From assembly GCA_913041075.1 (NCBI GenBank), contig CAJWGZ010000013.1:1-19555 (forward strand): DNA of 19,555 nt, given 5' to 3'. Each line of letters starts with the position of its first letter. Position 1 is the stretch's first letter. The notes beneath the pieces are model-generated. The model was not told the DNA's origin, ran no database searches, and saw only the letters and a list, made by a program, of their open reading frames with translations. A program made the translations under genes and the position numbers. Below are positions 1 to 7,218 of this stretch, one piece after another. This DNA is from an uncultured Fidelibacterota bacterium (GTDB lineage: Bacteria > Fidelibacterota > Marinisomatia > Marinisomatales > TCS55).

Positions 1-179
1 TATATTACCTCGGTAAAGATGGGAACGTTTGGCGTTCTAAAATGGCCCGTGCCGGAAAAGGCGGCGGCAATGCTGAAAAAGTAGCAGATGCTGGCGTTAC
101 GCGCGAATCAGGTTATCTTTACTTCATTGATAAAAATGGTGATGTAGCTCGCGCAAAAATGGCTCGGGGTCGTAAATAG
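1..179 (+). CDS. Small basic repeat protein, 3' end only
   Basis: The reading frame beginning at base 3 is open from the window edge to a TAG at 177-179, giving the last 58 residues of a protein whose start lies outside. I do not recognise the family. What is visible is an internal repeat. Residues 1-16 of the fragment (a Y-x-x-x-K-D-G-N-V-W-R-S-K-M-A-R unit) recur at residues 40-55 as Y-x-x-x-K-N-G-D-V-A-R-A-K-M-A-R, exactly 39 codons later. A glycine-rich and charged linker separates them, and the protein ends in GRK. The fragment is rich in Lys, Arg and Gly and has no membrane segment. Basic charge would fit nucleic-acid or ribosome contact, but that is speculation. A clear intrinsic terminator follows 20 bases after the stop, which supports this as a genuine gene end. 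Confidence 0.7.
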   Translation, partial: YYLGKDGNVWRSKMARAGKGGGNAEKVADAGVTRESGYLYFIDKNGDVARAKMARGRK

Positions 180-199
180 ATTCCTGACCAGATTTGGAT

Positions 200-231
200 A
201 AAAGGCCTCAAATTTTTGGGGCCTTTTTTTT
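200..231 (+). terminator. Intrinsic terminator after the first gene
   Basis: A ten-pair stem joins 200-209 to 218-227. It includes one G-U pair and a GGCC core and encloses an eight-base A/T loop. A run of eight T residues begins at 224. It sits 20 bases after the TAG of the truncated first gene and before the lipoprotein gene, so it separates two transcription units. Confidence 0.85.
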
Positions 232-306
232 AATAATTAACACTGTACTGGAGATTACACTATTTCTGCCAGTAAGATAAAAAACACTTCATGGTGTATA
301 CTTAAT

Positions 307-1098
307 TTGATTAATTTTACGATCGTGCTTCGCGTAACAATATTAACCCTCTTATTATTTATAACTAGTTGTACGGCTCTTCGGCCTAAAATATGGTCCA
401 AGGATAGAGATATTAGAGACATTATCACTTCTATTCCTGAAGAAGTAAGGAAACTGCCGATAGAATCAAAAGAACCAATTGTTCAGTCAAACCCGACCGT
501 TTTGGATGGTTATATTAAATCACTACCGAATGGCTGGGTATTGGCCCGGGAGCCAATCTCAGATTGGAATTCTAGTCTCTCTGCGGTGATGGGCTATTTC
601 CCCGATTCGCTATCTGTAGCGGAATTCTGGGATGATCCTTTAACACTAAAATCCGGATTCCGTATACCTGTAAGACGAGCGAAAATGATGTATGAGTATA
701 CGACCAGAATGACCATTGAGCGGATAGAACTGCGCTTCATCAATATAGATTTTATTTATAGTATTACAAATATTGAGGCCTCACATTATAAACTTGAAAG
801 TATTCATAAAACTATCGAACTGAAGAATATTGGATTTCCACAGGTGACTACCGATGATGTTTTGCAGCATAAAATAATGATGACCTATGGACCACCAAAT
901 GAATTCGATGGTACGTGGCATCGCTACCAAGACACAAACACGGAAATGAATGTACGTGTATTGGATGACTGGAATTTGGCCATAAACATACGTGGACTTA
1001 TTGTAGAGAGTGATCTGCGGAGAGCGATCGAACAGGTATATTCCGAGGAAGGCATCGAGTATAAGAAAATACAGCTCATGGAGAGCTTCGACCTCTAA
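307..1098 (+). CDS. Predicted outer-envelope lipoprotein, family unknown
   Basis: The 263-residue product starts with a short positively charged hydrophobic segment and a lipobox I19-T20-S21-C22, so it should be exported and lipidated on Cys22. I do not recognise the mature domain. Residues about 181-229 show a spacing reminiscent of SmpA/OmlA (BamE) folds: T-x-x-x-V, then Y-G-P-P, then W-x-x-Y, then alternating beta-type residues. The match is faint and by eye. The start is uncertain. The longest form uses TTG at 307 and no Shine-Dalgarno is visible. A GTG at 325 would give a tidier 16-residue lipoprotein signal. The ATG at 291 is in another frame and stops after four codons. The gene lies 37 bases before an Omp85 gene on the same strand with no terminator between, so the two are probably co-transcribed and may act together. 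Confidence 0.75.
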   Translation: MINFTIVLRVTILTLLLFITSCTALRPKIWSKDRDIRDIITSIPEEVRKLPIESKEPIVQSNPTVLDGYIKSLPNGWVLAREPISDWNSSLSAVMGYFPDSLSVAEFWDDPLTLKSGFRIPVRRAKMMYEYTTRMTIERIELRFINIDFIYSITNIEASHYKLESIHKTIELKNIGFPQVTTDDVLQHKIMMTYGPPNEFDGTWHRYQDTNTEMNVRVLDDWNLAINIRGLIVESDLRRAIEQVYSEEGIEYKKIQLMESFDL

Positions 1099-1135
1099 AC
1101 TATTTTTCGGCTGACGGTTTCTAGGCCGACCCTTA

Positions 1136-2416
1136 ATGATTCATAGGCTATTATTAATATGTTTATCAGTACCATTCGTTTGGGCTGACCAGCAACCAAT
1201 TGTTTCCGCTATCGAGTTCAAAGGCCACCTTATTACAAAAGATTACATTATTGAACGCGAGATTCAGCATCCGATCGATGTTCCCCTGGACAGTGCCGTT
1301 GCCCGTATGGACCGTGAGCGGATATATAATCTGGGCATTTTTGCGGATGTGACTTGGCGGGCAATACCACTGGAAGATCTAACTGTTATTTTGGAATATA
1401 AAGTTATTGAAACATCCTTGCGGATCCTGCCTGGAGGAGGACCGGTATATGAGGAGGATTATGGCTGGTCATTTGGCGGAATGCTGCGGATCAATAATTT
1501 TCGGGGTAGAAATGAGAAATTTATGCTGGGTGGATCTACAGGTGCACGACGGGCCTATTTTTTTACGTTTAATAATCCCTGGATCGTAGGTGACCATGTT
1601 TCGCTGGATGTTATGACTGGCAAGAGCATTACCGCACATCCGTTTTTGCCTTATGAACGAAACGTGACCACTGCAGAAATTAATTTAGGTCGTTATTTTG
1701 GTTACAACCATAAGGCCAGAGTTGGGTTCGAGTGGGAAAAGAAAACATTTAGCAATGATGAGGACACATTAGAATATTATTATATAGCTCCTCAGGGTAG
1801 CTATATATATGATACACGGGATATTTATCGTGACCCAAGTAAGGGAATATTAATTGTGCAAGGATTTTATAGTCATGTTGAATTTAACAGCGATAAACAA
1901 AATCTTTGGTGGAGTCAATCCTATAGTTTTTACCACTCACTGGTTAAAAGCAAACGCAAACTGACAGCAGCATTTAATGTATCCTATTTGACAGCATTTG
2001 GTGATGTGGATGAAGTATGGGTATCATGGTTAGGCGGTGTGAAAACAGTTCGAGGTTGGTCAATTCCTAATAGTACAATTTATACGAATGTTGATAATGC
2101 CTATCGTTTCGGAAACCATTTCGCTATCATATCTACTGAATTACGTCAAACGATTATTCCCACCTCTGTTTTCACAACCGATCTATTTAATTGGAAGCAG
2201 GAATATGGCTTGAGTGCTATTGCTTTTGTTGATGTGGGGTTTATCAATAAAGAGCGGAAAAAGCTATTTGGTGAATTACCAATGGCTGGTATAGGATTTG
2301 GGTTTCGGATCCCGGCGCCGATGATAGGTACGATTGGGTTAGATTATGGCTGGGGGTACAGAGACGGCGAATTTATTGACCAAGTACTGCACCTGGTCAT
2401 TGGTCAAAAATTCTGA
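1136..2416 (+). CDS. Short Omp85-family outer-membrane protein (BamA/TamA-like)
   Basis: The 426-residue product has a signal peptide (residues 1-17, ending near VWA) and then a single POTRA-like domain at about 22-92, with the typical F-x-G near 28-30 and Y-N-L-G-I-F-A-D-V at 64-72. The remaining roughly 330 residues form an aromatic, alternating beta barrel. Diagnostic Omp85 features are DTRD at 226-229, the lid-loop motif VRGW at 305-308, GLDYGWG near 401-407, and a C-terminal strand ending in Phe. Canonical BamA has five POTRAs and about 800 residues and TamA has three POTRAs, so this is a reduced member rather than the core assembly factor. It could insert a subset of outer-membrane proteins or export a partner such as the upstream lipoprotein. 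No clear Shine-Dalgarno precedes the ATG. The start is supported by the signal peptide. Confidence 0.88.
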   Translation: MIHRLLLICLSVPFVWADQQPIVSAIEFKGHLITKDYIIEREIQHPIDVPLDSAVARMDRERIYNLGIFADVTWRAIPLEDLTVILEYKVIETSLRILPGGGPVYEEDYGWSFGGMLRINNFRGRNEKFMLGGSTGARRAYFFTFNNPWIVGDHVSLDVMTGKSITAHPFLPYERNVTTAEINLGRYFGYNHKARVGFEWEKKTFSNDEDTLEYYYIAPQGSYIYDTRDIYRDPSKGILIVQGFYSHVEFNSDKQNLWWSQSYSFYHSLVKSKRKLTAAFNVSYLTAFGDVDEVWVSWLGGVKTVRGWSIPNSTIYTNVDNAYRFGNHFAIISTELRQTIIPTSVFTTDLFNWKQEYGLSAIAFVDVGFINKERKKLFGELPMAGIGFGFRIPAPMIGTIGLDYGWGYRDGEFIDQVLHLVIGQKF

Positions 2417-2417
2417 T

Positions 2418-3068
2418 CTAGTTTTTCTTCCCAAAAAGAATCGCTTTTTTAAAGCGATTTTCAGTACCATTTCGAATCCGGCTAATATTACTTCGATGGG
2501 TATATATGATGATCCATGGTACAAGTAGGCTAAAGACAACAAGAGAAAGATTGGGACTGATCAGCCCCAACCGTGGCAGAATTAAAATAATAATCGGCAG
2601 AGCAATAGCTGCAGATATTGATCCTAGTGAAACATAACCGGTGGTAGTAATAACCGCAACGCCTACTAATAAACATAATGGGAATGCAAGGGGAAATAAA
2701 GCAAGTAAGACCCCAATCAGTGAACCAACACCTTTGCCACCCTTAAGCCCAGAAAATATCGGAAAAATATGGCCGAATACTGCTGCAAAACCGCACAAAA
2801 TTTGAACTAAACCTTGATCAGGAACCGGTAGTTTCTGAAAAATTATGGTGGCGTATACAGCTGTTGGTAGCCAGCCTTTAAATATATCAAATACCAATAC
2901 GAAAAGGGCATATTTCCAGCCTAAAACCCGAAAAACATTGGTGGCACCTGCATTGCCGCTGCCATGTCCTCTGATATCAATATTTTTTGTTACACGCGTT
3001 ACAACAACGCTGGTGGGAAATGATCCCGTCATATAGCTGGCTAATAACAATATAACCAGTTCGATCAT
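2418..3068 (-). CDS. plsY: Acyl-phosphate:glycerol-3-phosphate acyltransferase PlsY
   Basis: PlsY is the inner-membrane enzyme that moves an acyl group from acyl-phosphate to glycerol-3-phosphate, giving lysophosphatidic acid, the first step of phospholipid synthesis in most bacteria. The 216-residue protein is of normal length, highly hydrophobic with several membrane helices, and has the three conserved signatures. These are GSFPTS at 15-20 followed by DIRGHGSGNAGATN at 31-44, then GHIFPIFSGLKGGKGVG at 99-115, and a C-terminal HRSNISRIRNGTE at 191-203. It lies at the end of the leftward secDF-ogt-DUF502 group, 56 bases after the DUF502 stop. Its own stop is one base from the stop of the convergent Omp85 gene. 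The usual partner plsX is not in the window. Confidence 0.95.
   Translation of the reverse strand: MIELVILLLASYMTGSFPTSVVVTRVTKNIDIRGHGSGNAGATNVFRVLGWKYALFVLVFDIFKGWLPTAVYATIIFQKLPVPDQGLVQILCGFAAVFGHIFPIFSGLKGGKGVGSLIGVLLALFPLAFPLCLLVGVAVITTTGYVSLGSISAAIALPIIILILPRLGLISPNLSLVVFSLLVPWIIIYTHRSNISRIRNGTENRFKKAILFGKKN
2439..2461 (+). terminator. Possible terminator hairpin for the Omp85 gene, inside the plsY 3' end
   Basis: A perfect nine-pair stem (2439-2447 with 2451-2459) has a three-base T loop and is followed by only a short T run, 2458-2461. It starts 23 bases after the Omp85 stop and is a plausible terminator for rightward transcription. The same bases encode the last residues of plsY on the other strand (RFKKAILFG). 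On the minus strand the hairpin comes before the plsY stop, so it should not terminate plsY. The short T tract keeps confidence low. Confidence 0.35.
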
Positions 3069-3127
3069 ACGGTTACCGTTTAGGAATTAGTTGAAAAAAC
3101 AAGGGCACAACTGTCTAAGAATTCCTA
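3069..3127 (-). promoter_or_regulatory. plsY leader with nested inverted repeats
   Basis: The gap between the DUF502 stop and the plsY ATG holds two symmetric elements. An eight-base perfect inverted repeat, TAGGAATT at 3081-3088 and AATTCCTA at 3120-3127, is extended inside by AGTTG (3089-3093) pairing with CAACT (3108-3112), leaving a seven-base bulge. An 11-base palindrome, ACGGTTACCGT at 3069-3079, touches the plsY start codon, where a ribosome would bind. No proper terminator T tract follows the stem. The role is unknown: an mRNA structure controlling plsY translation or processing, or an operator. Confidence 0.35.
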
Positions 3128-3715
3128 CGTGTCTAGCGGACTTTGTTCTGGCGCCAGCAACCCGCCTGAGATTACTGCCTTTAATCCTTCCTCGACCGTA
3201 AGGTCAGCTTCAATCGCATCTTTTTTTGGAATAATGATGAAAACACCGGATGTAGGATTTGGAGTAGTGGGCACAAATACATGATAGTATTCTTCACCGG
3301 ATCCATCTACACTCTCACCTGTAACAAAACTGATTGTCCATAATTCCTTCCGCGGATATTGGATATAGATAACGCGTTGGTAATTTTCTGTTTGTGTCGC
3401 ACCTGAGAAAGCGTTGGTTATTTGTTTTAGAGTATTATAGATATTTTTCACCAGAGGTATTGATGAAATTAGCCGTTCTCCCCATGAAAACAAGCGTCGT
3501 CCAAGAACGTTCGTTACGAAAATTCCCAATGCAAAAATAATCAGCAGCGTTAGTATTAGTCCAAAACCAGGGATTTCCAAATTGATTCTTGCCATAATAG
3601 GTGCAGTGAGCTGATCGAGAAATACAATTATGATTTTAATGATGTAAAAAGTGAGTGCTAGTGGTACTATTGCAAATAGACCGGCAAATGTAATGCGTTT
3701 GAAAAATGCCCACAT
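3125..3715 (-). CDS. DUF502 family membrane protein
   Basis: The 196-residue protein matches the DUF502 family (also found as plant COV/LAZ1-like proteins), whose biochemical role in bacteria is not settled. Visible features are two N-terminal membrane helices (about 8-31 and 50-70), the conserved SIPLVKNIYNTLKQ stretch at 85-98, and a soluble beta-rich C-terminal half with VPTTPNPTSG at 148-157, the strongest family signature. Length is normal for the family. It lies 22 bases after ogt and before plsY on the same strand, so it is probably part of the same operon. The association with SecDF and PlsY fits a membrane-homeostasis role, but this is inference. Confidence 0.88.
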   Translation of the reverse strand: MWAFFKRITFAGLFAIVPLALTFYIIKIIIVFLDQLTAPIMARINLEIPGFGLILTLLIIFALGIFVTNVLGRRLFSWGERLISSIPLVKNIYNTLKQITNAFSGATQTENYQRVIYIQYPRKELWTISFVTGESVDGSGEEYYHVFVPTTPNPTSGVFIIIPKKDAIEADLTVEEGLKAVISGGLLAPEQSPLDT

Positions 3716-3737
3716 GTTTTTGGTATATCGAATCTAA

Positions 3738-4229
3738 CTATAAGGCGCCTTCCAGTTCTAATAGAAATACCTTTGTTTCTACGCCGCCTCCAAAGCCTCC
3801 AAGCTTTCCGCTATGTGTCAATATGCGATGACAAGGTATAATTATTGGTATGGGATTATAGGCGTTTGCGCTACCTACTGCACGAACCGCCTTCGAATTA
3901 CCGGTCTGTTCAGCAATTGTTTTATATGAAGCTGTTTTACCATAGGGAATATTAGCTACCATCTTTAATACTTTTTTATAATAGGGAGGTGCTACCAGAT
4001 CCAGTTTTAGTTCAAACTTCCTTCTTAATGAACTAAAATATTCGTTTAACTGATTGATCGGATCAGTTAATGCATCGTCATCTCGTTTTATATTTTCCTG
4101 GGGATAGACAGTTTGCAAATATTGTTTGAAGGGTGCATGCTTCGAAAACATTACCCGCCTTACTCCATTATTTGATTTGGCAATGCCTAATAGACCAATA
4201 GGAGATGACATTGCGCTGTAGAATATCAT
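3738..4229 (-). CDS. ogt: Methylated-DNA-protein-cysteine S-methyltransferase (Ogt type)
   Basis: This suicide DNA-repair protein transfers the methyl group from O6-methylguanine (and O4-methylthymine) to its own cysteine. The active-site motif IPCHRI is intact with Cys133, preceded by the helix-turn-helix residues RAVGSANAYNPIP (116-128) and followed by GKLGGFGGG (141-149). The 163-residue length is normal for a single-domain Ogt, with no AraC-like Ada regulatory part. The N-terminal ribonuclease-like domain is divergent, as usual. A second Met at residue 7 is an alternative start. No strong Shine-Dalgarno precedes either. It lies 49 bases after secF on the same strand and appears to be carried in the secDF operon. 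Confidence 0.93.
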   Translation of the reverse strand: MIFYSAMSSPIGLLGIAKSNNGVRRVMFSKHAPFKQYLQTVYPQENIKRDDDALTDPINQLNEYFSSLRRKFELKLDLVAPPYYKKVLKMVANIPYGKTASYKTIAEQTGNSKAVRAVGSANAYNPIPIIIPCHRILTHSGKLGGFGGGVETKVFLLELEGAL

Positions 4230-4278
4230 AAGGTGGATTGGAATTTATTAATATTCTTGTATTAGAGGGACAGTGGAG

Positions 4279-5202
4279 TTATTTGCCAGCGTGCAACCGC
4301 ACCACTAAAGGGCAGGCTACAAAAATACTGGAATACGTACCTACGATTACCCCAACCATCATGGCGAACGCGAAAAGATTTATTACTTCACCGCCAAATA
4401 ACCAAAGTACAAGGACAACAATAAAAGTTGTGACTGAAGTAATAATTGTCCGGCTCAAAGAATCATTTATACTGTGATCAACTACCTGTGTATAAGTCAG
4501 TCGTTTCATGGATTTTACATTTTCACGTATGCGATCAAAAATAACAATGGTGTCATTTAGTGAGTATCCAACAATAGTGAGAAAAGCTGCTATAATGGGT
4601 AATGATATTTCATAACCCATAATGGAAAAAATACCAACCGTTACAAATACGTCATGCGCCAGAGCCGCAATGGCACTTAAAGCAAAATTAAATTCGAACC
4701 GAATAGAAATATAAAACAATATTAATCCCAGCGCAGAAATAATGGCCAAAATGGCTTTATTACTAAGTTCAGAGCCGATTTTTGGTCCCACCTTTTCGAT
4801 TGAAAGAATGAAGTCACTTTCCACTTCAGGAACTTTATCAGGAAAGGACTTCCTAAGATAAGCGATAATTCTTTGGGCGAAGTTCGCAGGCTCTTTATCC
4901 AGGTGCGGTATACGGACGGAAATATCCCTTGTACTGCCAAACTGTTTTATTTCTGTTTTACTAAAATCAAATGGCTGACCATCTATAGATACAGTACTCA
5001 TTGCTGAACGGATATCATTCACATCAACCGGGTCAGTAAAATGAACGGCGAGGAGAGTACCCCCTTTGAAGTCGATACTTAATAATGGTCCGCCCGCTAG
5101 TATTAAGGAAATGATACCGGCACCAATTACTGCACCAGATACGTATAAGCCTAGGCGGGATTGTGCCATAAACTGTATGCTAGTTTCTTTAATGAGTCTC
5201 AT
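4279..5202 (-). CDS. secF: Protein translocase subunit SecF
   Basis: SecF pairs with SecD in the inner membrane and uses the proton gradient to complete export of proteins pushed out by SecYEG-SecA. The 307-residue protein has the expected plan. It has one N-terminal membrane helix (about 19-37), then SIDFKGGTL at 42-50 opening the periplasmic P4 domain, then five more helices from about residue 148. These carry VGYSLNDTIVIFDRIREN at 211-228, the conserved RND-type region, and a C-terminal helix bundle ending near 302. The start overlaps the secD stop by four bases (ATGA), which indicates translational coupling and fixes the start. Confidence 0.97.
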   Translation of the reverse strand: MRLIKETSIQFMAQSRLGLYVSGAVIGAGIISLILAGGPLLSIDFKGGTLLAVHFTDPVDVNDIRSAMSTVSIDGQPFDFSKTEIKQFGSTRDISVRIPHLDKEPANFAQRIIAYLRKSFPDKVPEVESDFILSIEKVGPKIGSELSNKAILAIISALGLILFYISIRFEFNFALSAIAALAHDVFVTVGIFSIMGYEISLPIIAAFLTIVGYSLNDTIVIFDRIRENVKSMKRLTYTQVVDHSINDSLSRTIITSVTTFIVVLVLWLFGGEVINLFAFAMMVGVIVGTYSSIFVACPLVVRLHAGK

Positions 5203-7127
5203 ATACTTAGTTTATTTAGACCTCTACGTTCGGTGAACGAATTAAAAATTGTGCGGGTGACAAAAATAGCTGTAAACATGGATATCATAATTCCCCAGAA
5301 TAATACCGTTGCAAAACCTTTTATGGGACCAGTGCCAAATTGATAGAGTACGAGTGCCGCCACCAATGTGGTAACATTCGCATCAATAATTGTAGTTAGT
5401 GCGCGAGCATAACCGCTGTCAATTGCTGTACGAGGTGTTTTCCCTTTCCTTAATTCCTCCCGAATTCTCTCAAATATAATAACATTGGCATCTACAGACA
5501 TTCCTACTGTTAGTATCAAGGCGGCAATACCCGGCAATGTTAGTGTAGCACCAAGGGATGCCAAGACAGCAAGTACCAATAGGATATTCCAGATCAATGC
5601 AAAATCTGCAATTATGCCTGAGAGCTTATAATAGACCAGTAAAAATACCAGGACTAGCGCGAGACCAAGAAGGACAGAATACGTTCCTGCTTTAACAGAA
5701 TCAGCACCGAGGGATGGCCCGACAATTCTTTCTTCAATTATTTTTACTGGCGCTGGTAAAGAACCGGCACGAAGTACAATGGCAATGTCTTTAGCTTCAT
5801 CCATGTTTGCGAAACCTTCGATCAGTGTGCCACCATCTGTTATCTTTGTTCGGATTGATGGCGCCATATGCACTTTTTTATCCAAGACAATAGCTATGCG
5901 TCGGCCGATATTTGCTCCAGTGATCCGGGACCACGTCCGCGCTCCTTCACTATTCATGTCGAGCAAAACTATTGGTTGCCCAACAGCACTTGACCCTTGG
6001 CCACCGATCGTCGCATTGGCTTCTTCGATGACACCACCAGTTAGATCAGCATCATGTTCCAGATAATACATGTAAACCAGTGGTTCTTCCAGTCCCGTAT
6101 TTGTTGTAAAACTCTCCGCTTCGGGGGCAAAAAGAAAACGACCATTTCCTAGAGAAAGTTTATCCTGAACTTCAGGTTTATTAATGATTTTCTTAATCGC
6201 ATATAAATTCTTTTCCGGTACAGCAATATTGTTTCCTAGGGCCCGCAGCATGGAAGAAAAGGGCCGTTCCTGAAAAATATTTTGATCTACCACAACTGCT
6301 GTGTCGCCGCTATCTGCATCCTCTGAACTCAATCCATCTTCGCCGAAAAGTTCACTAATGGAAATAGTTTGGTCATTACTGACTGCTAACTCACCATCCT
6401 CGGTCTGTGCCTGTTCACCCGCAACTGCAGCGGCCAAGGCCTCTAATTCCTCATTTCCTTTGACAGCTTTGTCGATCTGTGATAAAATGTCGTTAGTAAC
6501 TTCTGGGGATTTGACCAAGAAAAATTCCAAGTGTGCAGTGCTTTGTAGCAGTGCCCGCGCTCTTTCAGAATCTTGGATCCCAGCTAATTCTACAATGATA
6601 CGTCGATTACCTTGTTTTTGGATTGTTGGTTCAGAAACACCAAATTGATCAACTCGGTTTTGTAGTATTTCCAAGACGCGGTTGATAGCGTCATCTGCCT
6701 GCTCTCGAATGCTGTTTAGTATGTCTTCAGCTTTGGCACCATAATCCACGTCGTAGTATCGCGGTAATCGCAGTCCATTCTCACTTATCTTTTCAGTAAA
6801 TACAGTAAAAAATTTTCGCTGAGGGTTTTCAGCCAGGATATTTCGAACGTCATTCACTGTACGTTCAAATTTTGCATCCTTATTAATAGCTAGAGTCGTA
6901 ACGAGCGTTGGCAGGTCCACTTCCAGAACAATGTAAATACCTCCCTTGAGATCCAGACCTTGCTTAATAATTTTATTTTCGAGAGTTTCGAGTGTACCGG
7001 ATTCCCGCATATCTTCAATATCTTCAGACGATAATTGCTGATATTGAACAGAAGGCCACAGTGTTACCAGTGCCCAAACCAGAATTATGCCTATGATGAT
7101 ATACCGTGGTGTAAGGTTTTTAGACAT
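5199..7127 (-). CDS. secD: Protein translocase subunit SecD
   Basis: SecD is the larger partner of SecF and binds emerging substrate with its periplasmic P1 domain. At 642 residues it has an N-terminal membrane helix (9-25), GLDLKGG at 57-63, NRVDQFGVSEPTIQKQG at 157-173 in P1, and the conserved block GQPIVLLDMNSEGA at 383-396. The membrane bundle follows from about 480, with VGMSVDANVIIFERIREE at 541-558. The protein carries an acidic, low-complexity insertion at about 221-285, rich in Glu, Asp, Ala and Ser, that E. coli SecD does not have in this form. It is followed by secF with a four-base overlap. A sigma70-like promoter lies about 40-70 bases upstream. Confidence 0.97.
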   Translation of the reverse strand: MSKNLTPRYIIIGIILVWALVTLWPSVQYQQLSSEDIEDMRESGTLETLENKIIKQGLDLKGGIYIVLEVDLPTLVTTLAINKDAKFERTVNDVRNILAENPQRKFFTVFTEKISENGLRLPRYYDVDYGAKAEDILNSIREQADDAINRVLEILQNRVDQFGVSEPTIQKQGNRRIIVELAGIQDSERARALLQSTAHLEFFLVKSPEVTNDILSQIDKAVKGNEELEALAAAVAGEQAQTEDGELAVSNDQTISISELFGEDGLSSEDADSGDTAVVVDQNIFQERPFSSMLRALGNNIAVPEKNLYAIKKIINKPEVQDKLSLGNGRFLFAPEAESFTTNTGLEEPLVYMYYLEHDADLTGGVIEEANATIGGQGSSAVGQPIVLLDMNSEGARTWSRITGANIGRRIAIVLDKKVHMAPSIRTKITDGGTLIEGFANMDEAKDIAIVLRAGSLPAPVKIIEERIVGPSLGADSVKAGTYSVLLGLALVLVFLLVYYKLSGIIADFALIWNILLVLAVLASLGATLTLPGIAALILTVGMSVDANVIIFERIREELRKGKTPRTAIDSGYARALTTIIDANVTTLVAALVLYQFGTGPIKGFATVLFWGIMISMFTAIFVTRTIFNSFTERRGLNKLSI

Positions 7128-7166
7128 TTTATTTATCGAATTGCTTTCCTATGAAAAAAGCCTGCG

Positions 7167-7196
7167 AATATACCGTGCATAGAAATGAGGTGCCAA
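7167..7196 (-). promoter_or_regulatory. Predicted sigma70-type promoter for secDF
   Basis: On the minus strand, TTGGCA (7196-7191) and TATATT (7172-7167) are separated by 18 bases. Each hexamer differs from consensus at one position. Transcription would start near 7160 and give a leader of about 33 bases before the secD ATG at 7127. The element lies in the 91-base gap after kbl, so secDF-ogt-DUF502-plsY can be expressed independently of tdh-kbl. No convincing terminator is seen after kbl, so read-through is also possible. Confidence 0.55.
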
Positions 7197-7218
7197 ATTA
7201 TATTTCCACCAAGAAAAT

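Noticed and set aside
291..305. ATG upstream of the lipoprotein as its start
   Set aside because: It is in a different frame and reaches a stop after four codons, so the lipoprotein must start at TTG 307, GTG 325 or another non-ATG codon.
5779..6648. Rightward open frames of 95 and 115 codons opposite secD
   Set aside because: They run antisense to conserved SecD motifs and have Ser/Pro-rich compositions typical of shadows, with no family resemblance.
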